Below, one piece after another: positions 42,042 through 50,687 of a DNA stretch of 64,000 bases. Origin of the DNA: JAAEUB01 sp964550345 (GTDB lineage: Bacteria > Pseudomonadota > Alphaproteobacteria > Rhodobacterales > Rhodobacteraceae); contig CAZJYZ010000010.1 of assembly GCA_964550345.1 (NCBI GenBank), positions 16,590-80,589 of the forward strand, read 5' to 3'. Below the pieces are notes generated by a model, which saw only the letters and a program-made list of their open reading frames with translations, did not search any database and was not told the origin of the DNA. Position numbers and translations under genes: made by a program. Numbering within the stretch: the first letter of the stretch is position 1; the number at the start of each line of letters is the position of its first letter.

Positions 42042-42914
42042 TTAATCCGGCACTGAATTTGTACTGGATTTGAAGATGGTCAGTACCAGACCTGCCAGGA
42101 CCAACAGAGCTGCCAGTAGCCTCAAAGGTCCAAAGCTCTCGCCCAGAAATACCGCCGATGAGGTCATGCCGAACACAGGCACCAGCAAGGAAAACGGGGC
42201 CACACGCCCAGCGCCGTAGAGACGGATCAGCCTGCCCCAGATGGTGAAGCCGAACACGGTGCCGACATATGTGATGTATAGGATCGCTCCGGCGCCTGTG
42301 AGGTTGAGGTCTCTGACTGCCTGCAGCATCGCCCCGGTGCCCTCAAAGATCAGGGATAGCAGGAAAAGCGGGATGGGCGGCACAAGGCTGATCCACACCA
42401 TTAACGCCAACATGTCGACCTGCCCGGCCTTTTTCATCATGAGGTTGGATACGGCCCAGGCAAATCCGGACAAAAGCACGAGAGTCAGCCCGAGCGAGGT
42501 CATGCCGACATCAATTGTCAGGCCAATCAGGGTAATACCACCAAAGGCAATGGCAACACCCGTGATTTGCAGCCGTGAGATGGGTTCGCGAAACAGGAAT
42601 GCGACCAGAAGCAGGGTGAAAAAGGCCTGAGATTGCAAGAGTAGTGAGGCCAGGCCGGGCGACAGGCCTGTATCAAGTGCGATGAACAGGAGTGCGAATT
42701 TCACCACCCCGAAAACCAGCCCAAGCCCAAGGATCAGACGCCACGGCAGTGACGGGCGGGGTAGGAAAAAGACAAGCGGCAAAGCTGCCAGAGTGAAGCG
42801 GATAGCCAGCAGGAACAATGGCGGGAAATGATCAAGCCCGATGCGGATGACAACAAAGTTCAGCCCCCAAAGAAGCGTCACCAGCATGGCAGAAAACACA
42901 TGTACCGGGCGCAT
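42042..42914 (-). CDS. EamA-family DMT transporter
   Basis: The 290-aa protein has ten hydrophobic helices arranged as two EamA repeats (residues about 5-130 and 145-280). LLWGLNFVVIRIGL begins the first and LSGFAWAVSNLMMKKAG the second. Such drug/metabolite transporters export amino acids or other small metabolites, and the substrate cannot be read from sequence. The ATG at 42914 is supported by GAGGA seven bases upstream; a longer frame would read back into the clpB terminator. Confidence 0.88.
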   Translation of the reverse strand: MRPVHVFSAMLVTLLWGLNFVVIRIGLDHFPPLFLLAIRFTLAALPLVFFLPRPSLPWRLILGLGLVFGVVKFALLFIALDTGLSPGLASLLLQSQAFFTLLLVAFLFREPISRLQITGVAIAFGGITLIGLTIDVGMTSLGLTLVLLSGFAWAVSNLMMKKAGQVDMLALMVWISLVPPIPLFLLSLIFEGTGAMLQAVRDLNLTGAGAILYITYVGTVFGFTIWGRLIRLYGAGRVAPFSLLVPVFGMTSSAVFLGESFGPLRLLAALLVLAGLVLTIFKSSTNSVPD

Positions 42915-42976
42915 AATTCCTCTGTCTGAAACCGGGATCTTCAGCGCAAACTGCGCCGAACACCGTGCCTGCGCAA

Positions 42977-43010
42977 GCAAAACCCGCCGCAACACAGGTC
43001 ACGGCGGGTT
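42977..43010 (-). terminator. Terminator of clpB
   Basis: On the minus strand AACCCGCCG (43010-43002) pairs with CGGCGGGTT (42989-42981) around a 12-base loop, followed by TTGC. It lies 40 bases after the clpB stop and before the transporter gene. Confidence 0.65.
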
Positions 43011-43049
43011 GGATAATGTTATATGGCCCTGCAAAAGCGGGGTGTATGT

Positions 43050-45665
43050 TTAGTGCACAACGGCGTCCTCAGGCGGTTCCCTGTGCGAGGCACCGACGCG
43101 TTCGCCAATGATCAGCCCGTCGGCTCCGGCACTGACGGAAACACTGTCCCCGTCCATCACATCGCCTGCCAGCAAGAGTTCAGCCAGCTGATCCTGCAAG
43201 CTGCGTTGCATGACCCGTTTCAAAGGGCGCGCGCCGAATACCGGGTCATAGCCCTCATCCGCCAGCCATGTTTTGGCACCTTCGTCCAGTTCCAGCGTGA
43301 TGTTGCGCCGGGACAGACGTGTGGCCAGCAGGCCAAGCTGAATATCAACGATCCCGTCCATATCAGCGCGGCTGAGCCGGTCGAAGATGATGGTTTCATC
43401 AAGCCTGTTCAGGAATTCCGGCCGGAAATGCGCGCGTACGGCATCCATCACGTCGCGGCGTGCGTCGCTTGCATCCGCGCCGTCCGGCAATTGGCTGAGC
43501 GACTGGGCACCAAGGTTCGACGTCAGGATGATCAGCGTTTGCTTGAAATCAACCGTCCGGCCTTGCCCATCGGTCAGCACCCCATCGTCCAGCACCTGCA
43601 ACAGCACGTTGAAGACATCCGGATGCGCCTTTTCAACCTCGTCAAACAGCACGACCTGATAGGGTCGGCGCCGCACCGCTTCGGTCAGCACACCGCCTTC
43701 GTCATAGCCAACATAGCCCGGAGGCGCACCGATCAGGCGAGCGACCGAGTGTTTTTCCATGAACTCGGACATGTCGACACGCACCATGGCGTTATCATCG
43801 TCAAACAGGAACTCGGCCACGGCCTTGGTCAGCTCGGTTTTCCCGACCCCGGTTGGCCCGAGGAACAGGAAAGAACCAAGCGGGCGGTTTTCATCGTTCA
43901 GGCCAGCACGCGCCCGGCGCACGGCGTTTGAAACCGCCCGCACCGGTGCTTTTTGGCCAATGACGCGCTTGCCCAGCTCGTCTTCCATACGCAAAAGCTT
44001 TTCGCGTTCGCCTTCCAGCATGCGTGCGGTCGGGATGCCCGTCCAACGCTCCACGACCGAGGCGATCTGCTCGGGCCGCACGGCCTCTTCGACCATCATG
44101 TCGCTTTCCTGCGCTTCGGCGTCGGCCAGCTTTTTCTCAAGGTCGGGGATTACGCCGTAGGAAAGCTCACCGGCTTTGGCAAGGTTGCCTTCGCGCTTGG
44201 CAGCGTCCAATTCGACACGTGCGCGGTCAAGCTGTTCCTTGAGGCCACGGGCCCCTTCCAGCTTGTCGCGTTCGGCCTGCCAGCGGGCGGTCAGACTGGC
44301 GGATTTTTCCGTCAGGTCCGAAAGTTCCACCTCGAGCTTGCCCAGCCGGTCTTTTGACGCCTTGTCGTCCTCTTTCTTCAGGGCCTCGGCCTCAATCTGC
44401 TTTTGCATGATCTCACGGTCGAGCGCGTCCAGCTCTTCGGGCTTACTATCCACCTCCATCCGTAAGCGGCTGGCGGCTTCGTCCATCAGGTCGATGGCCT
44501 TGTCGGGCAGGAAGCGGTCGGTAATATAGCGATGGCTGAGCGTCGCCGCTGAGACCAGCGCGCTGTCACTGATGCGCACCCCGTGGTGCAGTTCATATTT
44601 TTCCTTGATGCCCCGCAGGATGCTAATCGTGTCTTCAACCGTCGGTTCATCAATCAGCACCTGCTGGAAACGCCGCGCCAGGGCCGCATCTTTTTCCACG
44701 TATTTGCGGTATTCATCCAACGTGGTCGCACCAACACAATGTAGTTCACCACGCGCAAGGGCGGGCTTGATCAGGTTAGCCGCATCCATAGCGCCGTCGG
44801 ATTTGCCGGCTCCTACCAAAGTGTGCATTTCATCAATGAACAGGATGATTTCACCGGCAGCATCGGTAACCTCGTTCAAAACCGCTTTCAGCCGTTCCTC
44901 GAACTCACCGCGATATTTCGCACCGGCAATAAGCGCCCCCATATCGAGCGCCAGAAGCTTCTTGTTCTTCAGGCTTTCAGGCACATCCCCGTGAATAATG
45001 CGCAAGGCCAGCCCTTCGGCAATGGCGGTTTTACCCACGCCGGGTTCGCCGATCAGAACCGGGTTATTTTTGGTGCGCCGTGACAGCACCTGCATGGTGC
45101 GGCGAATTTCTTCGTCACGGCCAATGATCGGGTCGATCTTGCCTTCTTCAGCAGCCTCAGTCAGGTCGCGGGCATATTTGGACAGGGCTTCATAAGTATC
45201 CTCGGCGCTGGCACTGTCAGCCGTGCGCCCCTTGCGCACATCGTTAATGGTAGCATTGAGCGCCTGCGCGTTCACCGCACCCGCTTCCAAAGCTTCACGC
45301 GCCTTAGACTTGACCATGGCGAGGGCAGTCAGAAGACGCTCCACCGGCACAAAACTGTCACTTGCCTTTTTTGCCAGTTTCTCAGCCTCGTCCAGCACCT
45401 TGCTGGTCTGGCCGTCCATGTAGAGCTGCCCGGCGTCACCGGTCACTTTGGACATCTTGCCAAGCTCGGCGTCCACAGCCTCGAGCACACGTTTGGGCTC
45501 CCCCCCTGATTTGCGGATCAGGTTGGCGGCCATGCCTTCTTCGTCATCCATGAGGGCTTTGAGCAGATGCTCGGGCGCAAGGCGCTGATGGTTCTCACGC
45601 ATTGCAATGGTCTGGGCAGCTTGTATGAAACCGCGCGACCGTTCAGTGAACTTTTCTAAGTTCAT
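43050..45665 (-). CDS. clpB: ATP-dependent chaperone ClpB
   Basis: The 871-aa disaggregase has the N-domain (1-145), the first AAA+ module with GEPGVGKTAIAEGLA near 205 and LFIDEMHTLVGAG near 275, and the middle coiled coil (about 400-525). The second AAA+ module has GPTGVGKTELTKA near 605 and LFDEVEKAHPDVFN near 670. With DnaK it extracts polypeptides from aggregates. The ATG at 45665 follows AAGGAGAGAG. A heat-shock-like promoter lies 75-105 bases upstream and a terminator follows, so it is monocistronic. Confidence 0.97.
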   Translation of the reverse strand: MNLEKFTERSRGFIQAAQTIAMRENHQRLAPEHLLKALMDDEEGMAANLIRKSGGEPKRVLEAVDAELGKMSKVTGDAGQLYMDGQTSKVLDEAEKLAKKASDSFVPVERLLTALAMVKSKAREALEAGAVNAQALNATINDVRKGRTADSASAEDTYEALSKYARDLTEAAEEGKIDPIIGRDEEIRRTMQVLSRRTKNNPVLIGEPGVGKTAIAEGLALRIIHGDVPESLKNKKLLALDMGALIAGAKYRGEFEERLKAVLNEVTDAAGEIILFIDEMHTLVGAGKSDGAMDAANLIKPALARGELHCVGATTLDEYRKYVEKDAALARRFQQVLIDEPTVEDTISILRGIKEKYELHHGVRISDSALVSAATLSHRYITDRFLPDKAIDLMDEAASRLRMEVDSKPEELDALDREIMQKQIEAEALKKEDDKASKDRLGKLEVELSDLTEKSASLTARWQAERDKLEGARGLKEQLDRARVELDAAKREGNLAKAGELSYGVIPDLEKKLADAEAQESDMMVEEAVRPEQIASVVERWTGIPTARMLEGEREKLLRMEDELGKRVIGQKAPVRAVSNAVRRARAGLNDENRPLGSFLFLGPTGVGKTELTKAVAEFLFDDDNAMVRVDMSEFMEKHSVARLIGAPPGYVGYDEGGVLTEAVRRRPYQVVLFDEVEKAHPDVFNVLLQVLDDGVLTDGQGRTVDFKQTLIILTSNLGAQSLSQLPDGADASDARRDVMDAVRAHFRPEFLNRLDETIIFDRLSRADMDGIVDIQLGLLATRLSRRNITLELDEGAKTWLADEGYDPVFGARPLKRVMQRSLQDQLAELLLAGDVMDGDSVSVSAGADGLIIGERVGASHREPPEDAVVH

Positions 45666-45740
45666 GTCTCTCTCCTTCTCATAAGCGCCCTTTGCAAAAA
45701 TGCCCGCTATGCGGCACACTCCTATTGAGGCCTTGCACGT

Positions 45741-45770
45741 TAGATGGGTATCGCGCCCGTCGGTGACAAG
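45741..45770 (-). promoter_or_regulatory. Candidate RpoH (sigma-32) promoter of clpB
   Basis: On the minus strand CTTGTC (45770-45765) and CCCATCTA (45748-45741) match the -35 CTTG and -10 CCCATnTA elements of sigma-32 promoters, with 18 bases between CTTG and CCCAT. The position, 76 bases before the clpB ATG, suits heat-shock control. Confidence 0.5.
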
Positions 45771-45792
45771 GGCCTGCTACTGGGGAGTGGAT

Positions 45793-46491
45793 ATGGCACA
45801 GCTGGAAATGATCCGGGCAAAAAGCACCTGGGGGCAGGTGATCGAGGGTCAGCTGCAACATGCTGGCATCGCTTTGCTTATGGCGATGGGGGCGCTGGCA
45901 ATGCTGCTCACCCCATCCGAAGCGCCAAAACTTCTGGGAATGACAGCAAGCGAGTGGGCCTTGTTATCTATCAGTCTGGCCGTGCTGCATCAGGTAGTTG
46001 TCGCCATCGTTTTCCGGCTGCAATTACACAAAAACCTGATGACCCGGCTGTTCGATGAAAGGGACATGAAAATCTGGGCCATCATATTCATGCCGCTCTT
46101 AGTGGCGCGCCCACTTGGTGTAATCATGGTTGGCTGGGCCGATACAGAACCCATCACCTCATTGCGCGAGGTCGAGATTGCCGTCGGCCTGCTGCTGGTC
46201 GGTGTCGCGGCCTGGGGCATGCACTCGACCCTTTTTCATTTCACCCTTCCCCGCGCATTGGGAGGGGATCATTTTCGCGACCATTTCGCCGAGATGCCGT
46301 TGGTAAAAAAGGGTGTGTTCAAATACACGGATAACGGCATGTACGGCGTGGTTTTTCTGGGGCTTTGGGGCATCGCACTATTGTTCGGGTCATGGAACGC
46401 AATGGTCGTGGCACTGTTTCAACACAGCTATATATGGGTGCATATGTATTGTACCGAGGCCCCGGATATGCGGCGTATTTACGGGGCGTAG
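45793..46491 (+). CDS. Phospholipid/isoprenylcysteine methyltransferase-like membrane protein
   Basis: The 232-aa protein has five or six hydrophobic helices. Its C-terminal block, with KKGVFKYTDNGMYGVVFLGLWG near residue 170 (cited in parts) and FQHSYIWVHMYCTEAPDM near 210, resembles the PEMT/ICMT fold that binds SAM at the membrane. A function in methylating phosphatidylethanolamine-type lipids is plausible; bacterial PmtA-type enzymes are different, so specificity is open. The start at 45793 is supported by GGGGAG upstream; a longer frame would run across the clpB promoter. It is divergent from clpB. Confidence 0.65.
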   Translation: MAQLEMIRAKSTWGQVIEGQLQHAGIALLMAMGALAMLLTPSEAPKLLGMTASEWALLSISLAVLHQVVVAIVFRLQLHKNLMTRLFDERDMKIWAIIFMPLLVARPLGVIMVGWADTEPITSLREVEIAVGLLLVGVAAWGMHSTLFHFTLPRALGGDHFRDHFAEMPLVKKGVFKYTDNGMYGVVFLGLWGIALLFGSWNAMVVALFQHSYIWVHMYCTEAPDMRRIYGA

Positions 46492-46565
46492 CGGCAACGC
46501 AACAAAATATTAACCTAATCATGTAACAAAAGGCGCGGGGTCGGGTCCAGGAAAGGACGAACCCG

Positions 46566-46844
46566 ATGATTGTGAATTCTGTTGAACTGAGTGAAGTCAG
46601 ATTTGAGGCCGACACTTCGCTGCACAAAGCTAATGTCGCACTGAATATGACAGGCCCCTCTGGCGCTGGTTTTGACATTGAGTTTGCCTGCCATGCGGCG
46701 CAACCGGAAACCTGCCCGTCGACGCTGGTTCTGTATGGCTTGATCAAACATGCCACCGAACAGGCACGAAACCTACCGGCTTTTCGCGGGCCTGAAAATG
46801 CGTTGTCCCTGGATCTGGAAAATGTCAAGATTACCGCCGCTTGA
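46566..46844 (+). CDS. Small conserved-looking protein of unknown function
   Basis: The 92-aa product has an even, soluble composition with no signal or membrane segment; it contains NMTGPSGAGFDIEFAC near residue 28 and YGLIKHATEQARNLP near 57. I do not recognise a family. GGAAAGGACG precedes the ATG at a good distance and the start codon follows an open spacer, so it looks like a real gene. It lies 53 bases before pyrF on the same strand. Confidence 0.6.
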   Translation: MIVNSVELSEVRFEADTSLHKANVALNMTGPSGAGFDIEFACHAAQPETCPSTLVLYGLIKHATEQARNLPAFRGPENALSLDLENVKITAA

Positions 46845-46897
46845 CCTTGTAAAACCAGCGGCGCAAAAGGGGCGCAACCCTCAACAGGAGATGCCCC

Positions 46898-47617
46898 ATG
46901 CCTGCCACCTTATCCCCGCGCCTGTCGGATGACCGCCTGATCGTTGCTCTGGACGTGCCAGACGCCCTAGCCGGGTTGAAACTGGCGCAGGATCTGGGTG
47001 ACAGTGTTTCGTTCTACAAGATTGGGCTGGGCATGCTGACCGGCGGCGGGCTGGCTTTAGCGCGCGAGCTCAAGGACGAGATGGACAAGCGCATCTTTCT
47101 GGACATGAAGCTGTTTGATATCGGCAACACTGTTGAAGCGGCTGTTCGTGGACTGGCAGCGCAAGACCTGGATTTTCTGACCGTCCACGGCGACCCGCAT
47201 GTGGTTGCAGCCGCCATGCAGGGGGCTGCCGGGTCAGGCATGAAAATCCTAGCGGTGACCATCCTGACCTCGCTGGATCGGGGCGATCTTGATAACGGGT
47301 TGATCAAGCCGGGCAATGTTGCGGATTTGGTTTTGGAACGCGCTGGGCGCGCCTTTGATGCCGGGGCTGACGGTGTCATCGCCTCGCCGCAAGAAGCTGG
47401 CGCAATCCGCGCCCTGCCGGAAGCCACTGGCAGGCTGATTGTAACCCCCGGGATACGCCCTGCGGGGGCCGAGATGGGAGACCAGAAACGTGTGGCCAGC
47501 CCAGCTGCGGCCATTCAGGCCGGGGCTAACCATATCGTCGTGGGGCGACCCATCCGAAATGCGCCCGATCCTAAAGAAGCGGCGATGCGTGTTCTAGAGG
47601 AACTTGCGAGTGTTTAG
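46898..47617 (+). CDS. pyrF: Orotidine 5'-phosphate decarboxylase
   Basis: The 239-aa TIM barrel has IVALDVPD near residue 10, FYKIGLGML near 36, the catalytic LDMKLFDIGNTV near 64 (Asp-Lys-Asp array), FLTVHGDP near 88 and TPGIRPAG near 182 with VVGRPI near 212. It decarboxylates OMP to UMP, the last step of pyrimidine synthesis. AACAGGAGATG gives a strong ribosome-binding site. It ends facing the convergent nfeD gene. Confidence 0.95.
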   Translation: MPATLSPRLSDDRLIVALDVPDALAGLKLAQDLGDSVSFYKIGLGMLTGGGLALARELKDEMDKRIFLDMKLFDIGNTVEAAVRGLAAQDLDFLTVHGDPHVVAAAMQGAAGSGMKILAVTILTSLDRGDLDNGLIKPGNVADLVLERAGRAFDAGADGVIASPQEAGAIRALPEATGRLIVTPGIRPAGAEMGDQKRVASPAAAIQAGANHIVVGRPIRNAPDPKEAAMRVLEELASV

Positions 47618-47674
47618 GCAGGGCGGGTTTCACCCCTTCCTTGTGCAAGACGCGCACTCTTCGGGGTCAAAGGT

Positions 47675-47697
47675 AGCCGCCCCTTTCAGGGCGGGCT
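47675..47697. terminator. Shared hairpin between pyrF and nfeD
   Basis: AGCCGCCC (47675-47682) and GGGCGGGCT (47689-47697) form a GC-rich stem between two convergent genes. It could stop transcription in both directions; no T-run is evident. Confidence 0.4.
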
Positions 47698-47700
47698 AAC

Positions 47701-47970
47701 TCAGTTCTCGTTGATATCCTCGTCAAAATATTTGGCCTGACCTTTGCGGACACCAAAGAAGCGGCGCATTCCCACCCAGGATAACAACGCAATCACCGCG
47801 GCTATAACCAACAGCCACGGCAGGCTGGTGGCAATGCCCAGCGCAATCATTACCCCAACGAAGGCAGCGCCAAAGGCAAACCCTAAAAAGATGAAGCCCG
47901 GTACGAGGACTTCCAAGATTGCCAGCACAAGTGCTGCTGAGATCCAGACCCACCATATTTCCCAGATCAT
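47701..47970 (-). CDS. Short NfeD-like membrane protein
   Basis: The 89-aa protein has two or three hydrophobic helices (residues about 5-45 and 48-68), starting with WWVWISAALVLAILEVLVPGF, and ends in a charged KGQAKYFDEDINEN. It lacks the C-terminal OB domain of longer NfeD proteins, as in short NfeD1b partners of stomatins. Its start overlaps the upstream SPFH gene by 4 bases. Such pairs are thought to organise membrane microdomains or protect membrane proteins. Confidence 0.85.
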   Translation of the reverse strand: MIWEIWWVWISAALVLAILEVLVPGFIFLGFAFGAAFVGVMIALGIATSLPWLLVIAAVIALLSWVGMRRFFGVRKGQAKYFDEDINEN

Positions 47971-48857
47971 GAGGATTTTCCTTTCAGCATTGCAAAGGCA
48001 TCCCCGAATGCGTCCAGCGCGTTGGCAGGCACCAGAATGGTTTGCTTGCCTTCACCGGCGCCAACAGCAGCCAAGGCTTCCACCTGTTTTAGGGCCACCT
48101 GATACTGCGCCGCTTCGATGCCGTTTTCCTTGATCGCCTTGGCCACAACTTCGGTTGCATAAGCTTCGGCGTCGGCGGAAATCCGGCGCGCCTTGGCTTC
48201 TTGTTCAGCGGCATAAAGTTCAGCATCGGCGTTAAGCTCTACCGCGCGCTTGGTGCCTTCGGCTTCGGTCACCTGCGCCCGACGCGCACGCTCAGCGTTG
48301 AGCTGCTGCAACATCGCCTCGCGGGTGGCATTATCAAGGTTAACATCAAGAATTTCTGCCCGCGTCACCTCGATACCCCAATCGTCAACGGCATCTTCGA
48401 CCTGCGCCTTGATCTTCGCGATAAGCTGTTGGCGGTTTGACTGAACCTCGTCGAGCTCCATTTCACCGATGCCCGCACGTACGATCCCTGCCACAGTAGT
48501 GGCAATCGCTGCATCCACATCACGAATACGGTAAACCGTTTTTTCAGGTTCAAGGATACGGTAAAAAACCGAGGTCTCGACCTGCACCAACACGTTATCG
48601 GCTGTAATGGCATCCTGTGAGGATGTCGGCAATTGGCGTTCCAAAATCGACACTTTGTGACGCACCCGATCCAGAAACGGCACGATAAAGTTGATCCCCG
48701 GCCCCAGCACTTTTTGCAGTCGGCCAAAACGCTCAACCACGTGCTTTTCCGATTGGGGGACGATACGAACGCCCAGATAGATAACGATGATAATGAGGGC
48801 CGCTAATAAAAGCGGCACGGTATTAGACCCTAAAAACTGCGCCAGAACGTCTTCCAT
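47967..48857 (-). CDS. SPFH/Band 7 stomatin-like protein
   Basis: The 296-aa protein has one N-terminal membrane helix (residues about 14-35) and the SPFH domain: IVPQSEKHVVERFGR near 38, the PFLDRVRHKVSILERQLP region near 63, and DDWGIEVTRAEILDV near 150. A coiled coil with ERARRAQVTEAEGTKRA and AEAYATEVV follows. This matches QmcA/stomatin proteins that form oligomeric membrane rings and bind proteases. I chose the ATG at 48857 over TTG/GTG codons just upstream, which are too close to GGAGG. Confidence 0.9.
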   Translation of the reverse strand: MEDVLAQFLGSNTVPLLLAALIIIVIYLGVRIVPQSEKHVVERFGRLQKVLGPGINFIVPFLDRVRHKVSILERQLPTSSQDAITADNVLVQVETSVFYRILEPEKTVYRIRDVDAAIATTVAGIVRAGIGEMELDEVQSNRQQLIAKIKAQVEDAVDDWGIEVTRAEILDVNLDNATREAMLQQLNAERARRAQVTEAEGTKRAVELNADAELYAAEQEAKARRISADAEAYATEVVAKAIKENGIEAAQYQVALKQVEALAAVGAGEGKQTILVPANALDAFGDAFAMLKGKSS

Positions 48858-48920
48858 ACTCACCAAACCTCCAAATATTTCTGAATACTATTGCTGCGAT
48901 ATATGCGCTTTTACCCCTGA

Positions 48921-49343
48921 CTATTCAATCCCCATCGCCCTAAGCCCGATGCGCACCATTGAAGGAAAATGCGGTACCGCCAGTGGGTGTGCCATGAACC
49001 ATTCAGGTGCCACCAGCCGCCATTCCTGCCCCTCATCGCCAAAGGCGATCTCGGGTGTAAGATCCTGTAAAATGCTGGCACCAAAATAATAGCTGCGCCC
49101 GTCTGGACGCCGGGACGAGGGCACACGTTTCTTCCAGATCAGTTCACTCGGTGACAATTGCAGACCGAACTCTTCCTCCAGTTCACGCAAAACGCATTCT
49201 TCGGGGGTTTCCGCACCGTCGCGTCCGCCGCCAGGCAGGTCCCAGTGGCCGGGAAAGGGAATATCCGGCACATCATCGCGCAGCATCGTCAGCAACTTGC
49301 CTGCGGACAATAACACCAGTTTTGCGCCGCCAAAATCATCCAT
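48921..49343 (-). CDS. Nudix hydrolase
   Basis: The protein has WDLPGGGRDGAET and the Nudix box completed by CVLRELEEEFGL, with the Glu residues that hold Mg2+. It would hydrolyse a nucleoside diphosphate-linked substrate; which one is unknown. Two starts are possible. The ATG at 49343 gives 140 aa and leaves room for the divergent dinB. The ATG at 49394 gives 157 aa, but its start codon would share the CATG with dinB. I use the shorter form; the extra residues look hydrophilic and non-conserved. Confidence 0.8.
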   Translation of the reverse strand: MDDFGGAKLVLLSAGKLLTMLRDDVPDIPFPGHWDLPGGGRDGAETPEECVLRELEEEFGLQLSPSELIWKKRVPSSRRPDGRSYYFGASILQDLTPEIAFGDEGQEWRLVAPEWFMAHPLAVPHFPSMVRIGLRAMGIE

Positions 49344-49392
49344 AAGGATGTTTACGATTTGTGCCCTCTGCTTGCATAGCGTAAAATGACCC

Positions 49393-50646
49393 ATGCCTGC
49401 CCTTTGCCGTGATTGTCTGGCCATGTTCGATGATGGCGCCCGCTGCCCGACCTGCCGCAGCCCTCGGGTATTGTCGCATCCCGAATTGTTCGATCTCTCG
49501 ATTGCGCATATGGATTGTGATGCCTTTTATGCCTCGGTCGAGAAACGCGACGACCCCAGCCTTGCGGACAAACCGGTGATCATCGGCGGGGGGCGTCGTG
49601 GTGTAGTTTCTACCGCCTGTTACGTGGCGCGTATCCGGGGTGTAAAAAGTGCAATGCCAATGTTTCAGGCGCTTAAGCTATGCCCCGATGCTGTGGTTAT
49701 CCGCCCACGTGGTGGACATTATGCAGCAGTTTCCAAGGAAATCCGCGCCTTGATGGATGAACTGACCCCCTCGGTCGAACCCCTGTCGCTGGATGAGGCA
49801 TTTCTGGATATGACCGGCACGGCAAAGCTGCACCACGCACCGCCTGCCGTGATGCTGGCACGGCTGGTCAAACGCATGCAGGACGAATTGGGACTGACAG
49901 GATCAATCGGGCTTTCGCACAACAAGTTTCTGGCCAAGGTCGCCTCTGATCTTGATAAACCCCGCGGCTTTTCCATCATTGGCAAGGCCGAAACTGCCGA
50001 CTTTTTGGCCGACAAGCCGGTCAGCCTGATCTGGGGCGTTGGTGCAGTTACGAGAAACACGCTGGAAAAGGCCGGTATCCGCACTTTCACGGATCTGCTC
50101 AGGTGGGAGCGCGAGGATCTTTCGGCGCGGTTTGGGTCGATGGGCGATCGGTTGTGGCATCTGGCGCGCGGGCAGGATTTTCGCAGGATTTCAGCAAATG
50201 CGCCGATGAAGTCAATCTCGAACGAAATCACATTTTTTGAAGACACTTCGGACAGCCATATTCTGGACGGGCATTTATGGCGGTTGTCCGAAAAGGTTTC
50301 GGACCGGGCAAAAGCGCGTGATATCGCCGGGCGTGTGGTGACGGTCAAGCTGAAACGCGCCAACCATTCAGCTTTGTCACGCAGGATAAGCCTGCCCGAC
50401 GCCACCCAGTCAGCCGACAGGATTTACCGAACCGCGCGCGGGTTGTTTGACCTTGTAGCGGATCAGGGACCGTTTCGGCTCATCGGGGTTGGCATCAGCG
50501 ATCTGACATCAGACGAAGCGGCGGATCTGGAAGGTGACCTTCTGGACCCGGATGCAGGTAAACGGCGCGCTGCGGAACAGGCAACCGACAAGGTCCGCGC
50601 CCGTTTTGGCAAGGATGCGATCCTGAAAGGCCGCACCTTCAGATAG
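49393..50646 (+). CDS. dinB: DNA polymerase IV with N-terminal zinc ribbon
   Basis: The 417-aa Y-family polymerase begins with CRDC (residues 5-8) and CPTC (19-22), a CxxC-x10-CxxC ribbon absent from E. coli DinB. It then has HMDCDAFYASVE near 39 (catalytic Asp), GVVSTACYVAR near 71, PLSLDEAFLDMT near 130 (catalytic Asp-Glu) and the helix-hairpin-helix region IWGVGAVTRNTLEKAG near 215. It carries out error-prone lesion bypass. No beta-clamp motif is obvious at the very C-terminus. It stands alone, divergent from the Nudix gene. Confidence 0.93.
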   Translation: MPALCRDCLAMFDDGARCPTCRSPRVLSHPELFDLSIAHMDCDAFYASVEKRDDPSLADKPVIIGGGRRGVVSTACYVARIRGVKSAMPMFQALKLCPDAVVIRPRGGHYAAVSKEIRALMDELTPSVEPLSLDEAFLDMTGTAKLHHAPPAVMLARLVKRMQDELGLTGSIGLSHNKFLAKVASDLDKPRGFSIIGKAETADFLADKPVSLIWGVGAVTRNTLEKAGIRTFTDLLRWEREDLSARFGSMGDRLWHLARGQDFRRISANAPMKSISNEITFFEDTSDSHILDGHLWRLSEKVSDRAKARDIAGRVVTVKLKRANHSALSRRISLPDATQSADRIYRTARGLFDLVADQGPFRLIGVGISDLTSDEAADLEGDLLDPDAGKRRAAEQATDKVRARFGKDAILKGRTFR

Positions 50647-50687
50647 AATAGTGTCAGCCTACCCAAACCTGTGCAAATCCGGTTTAT

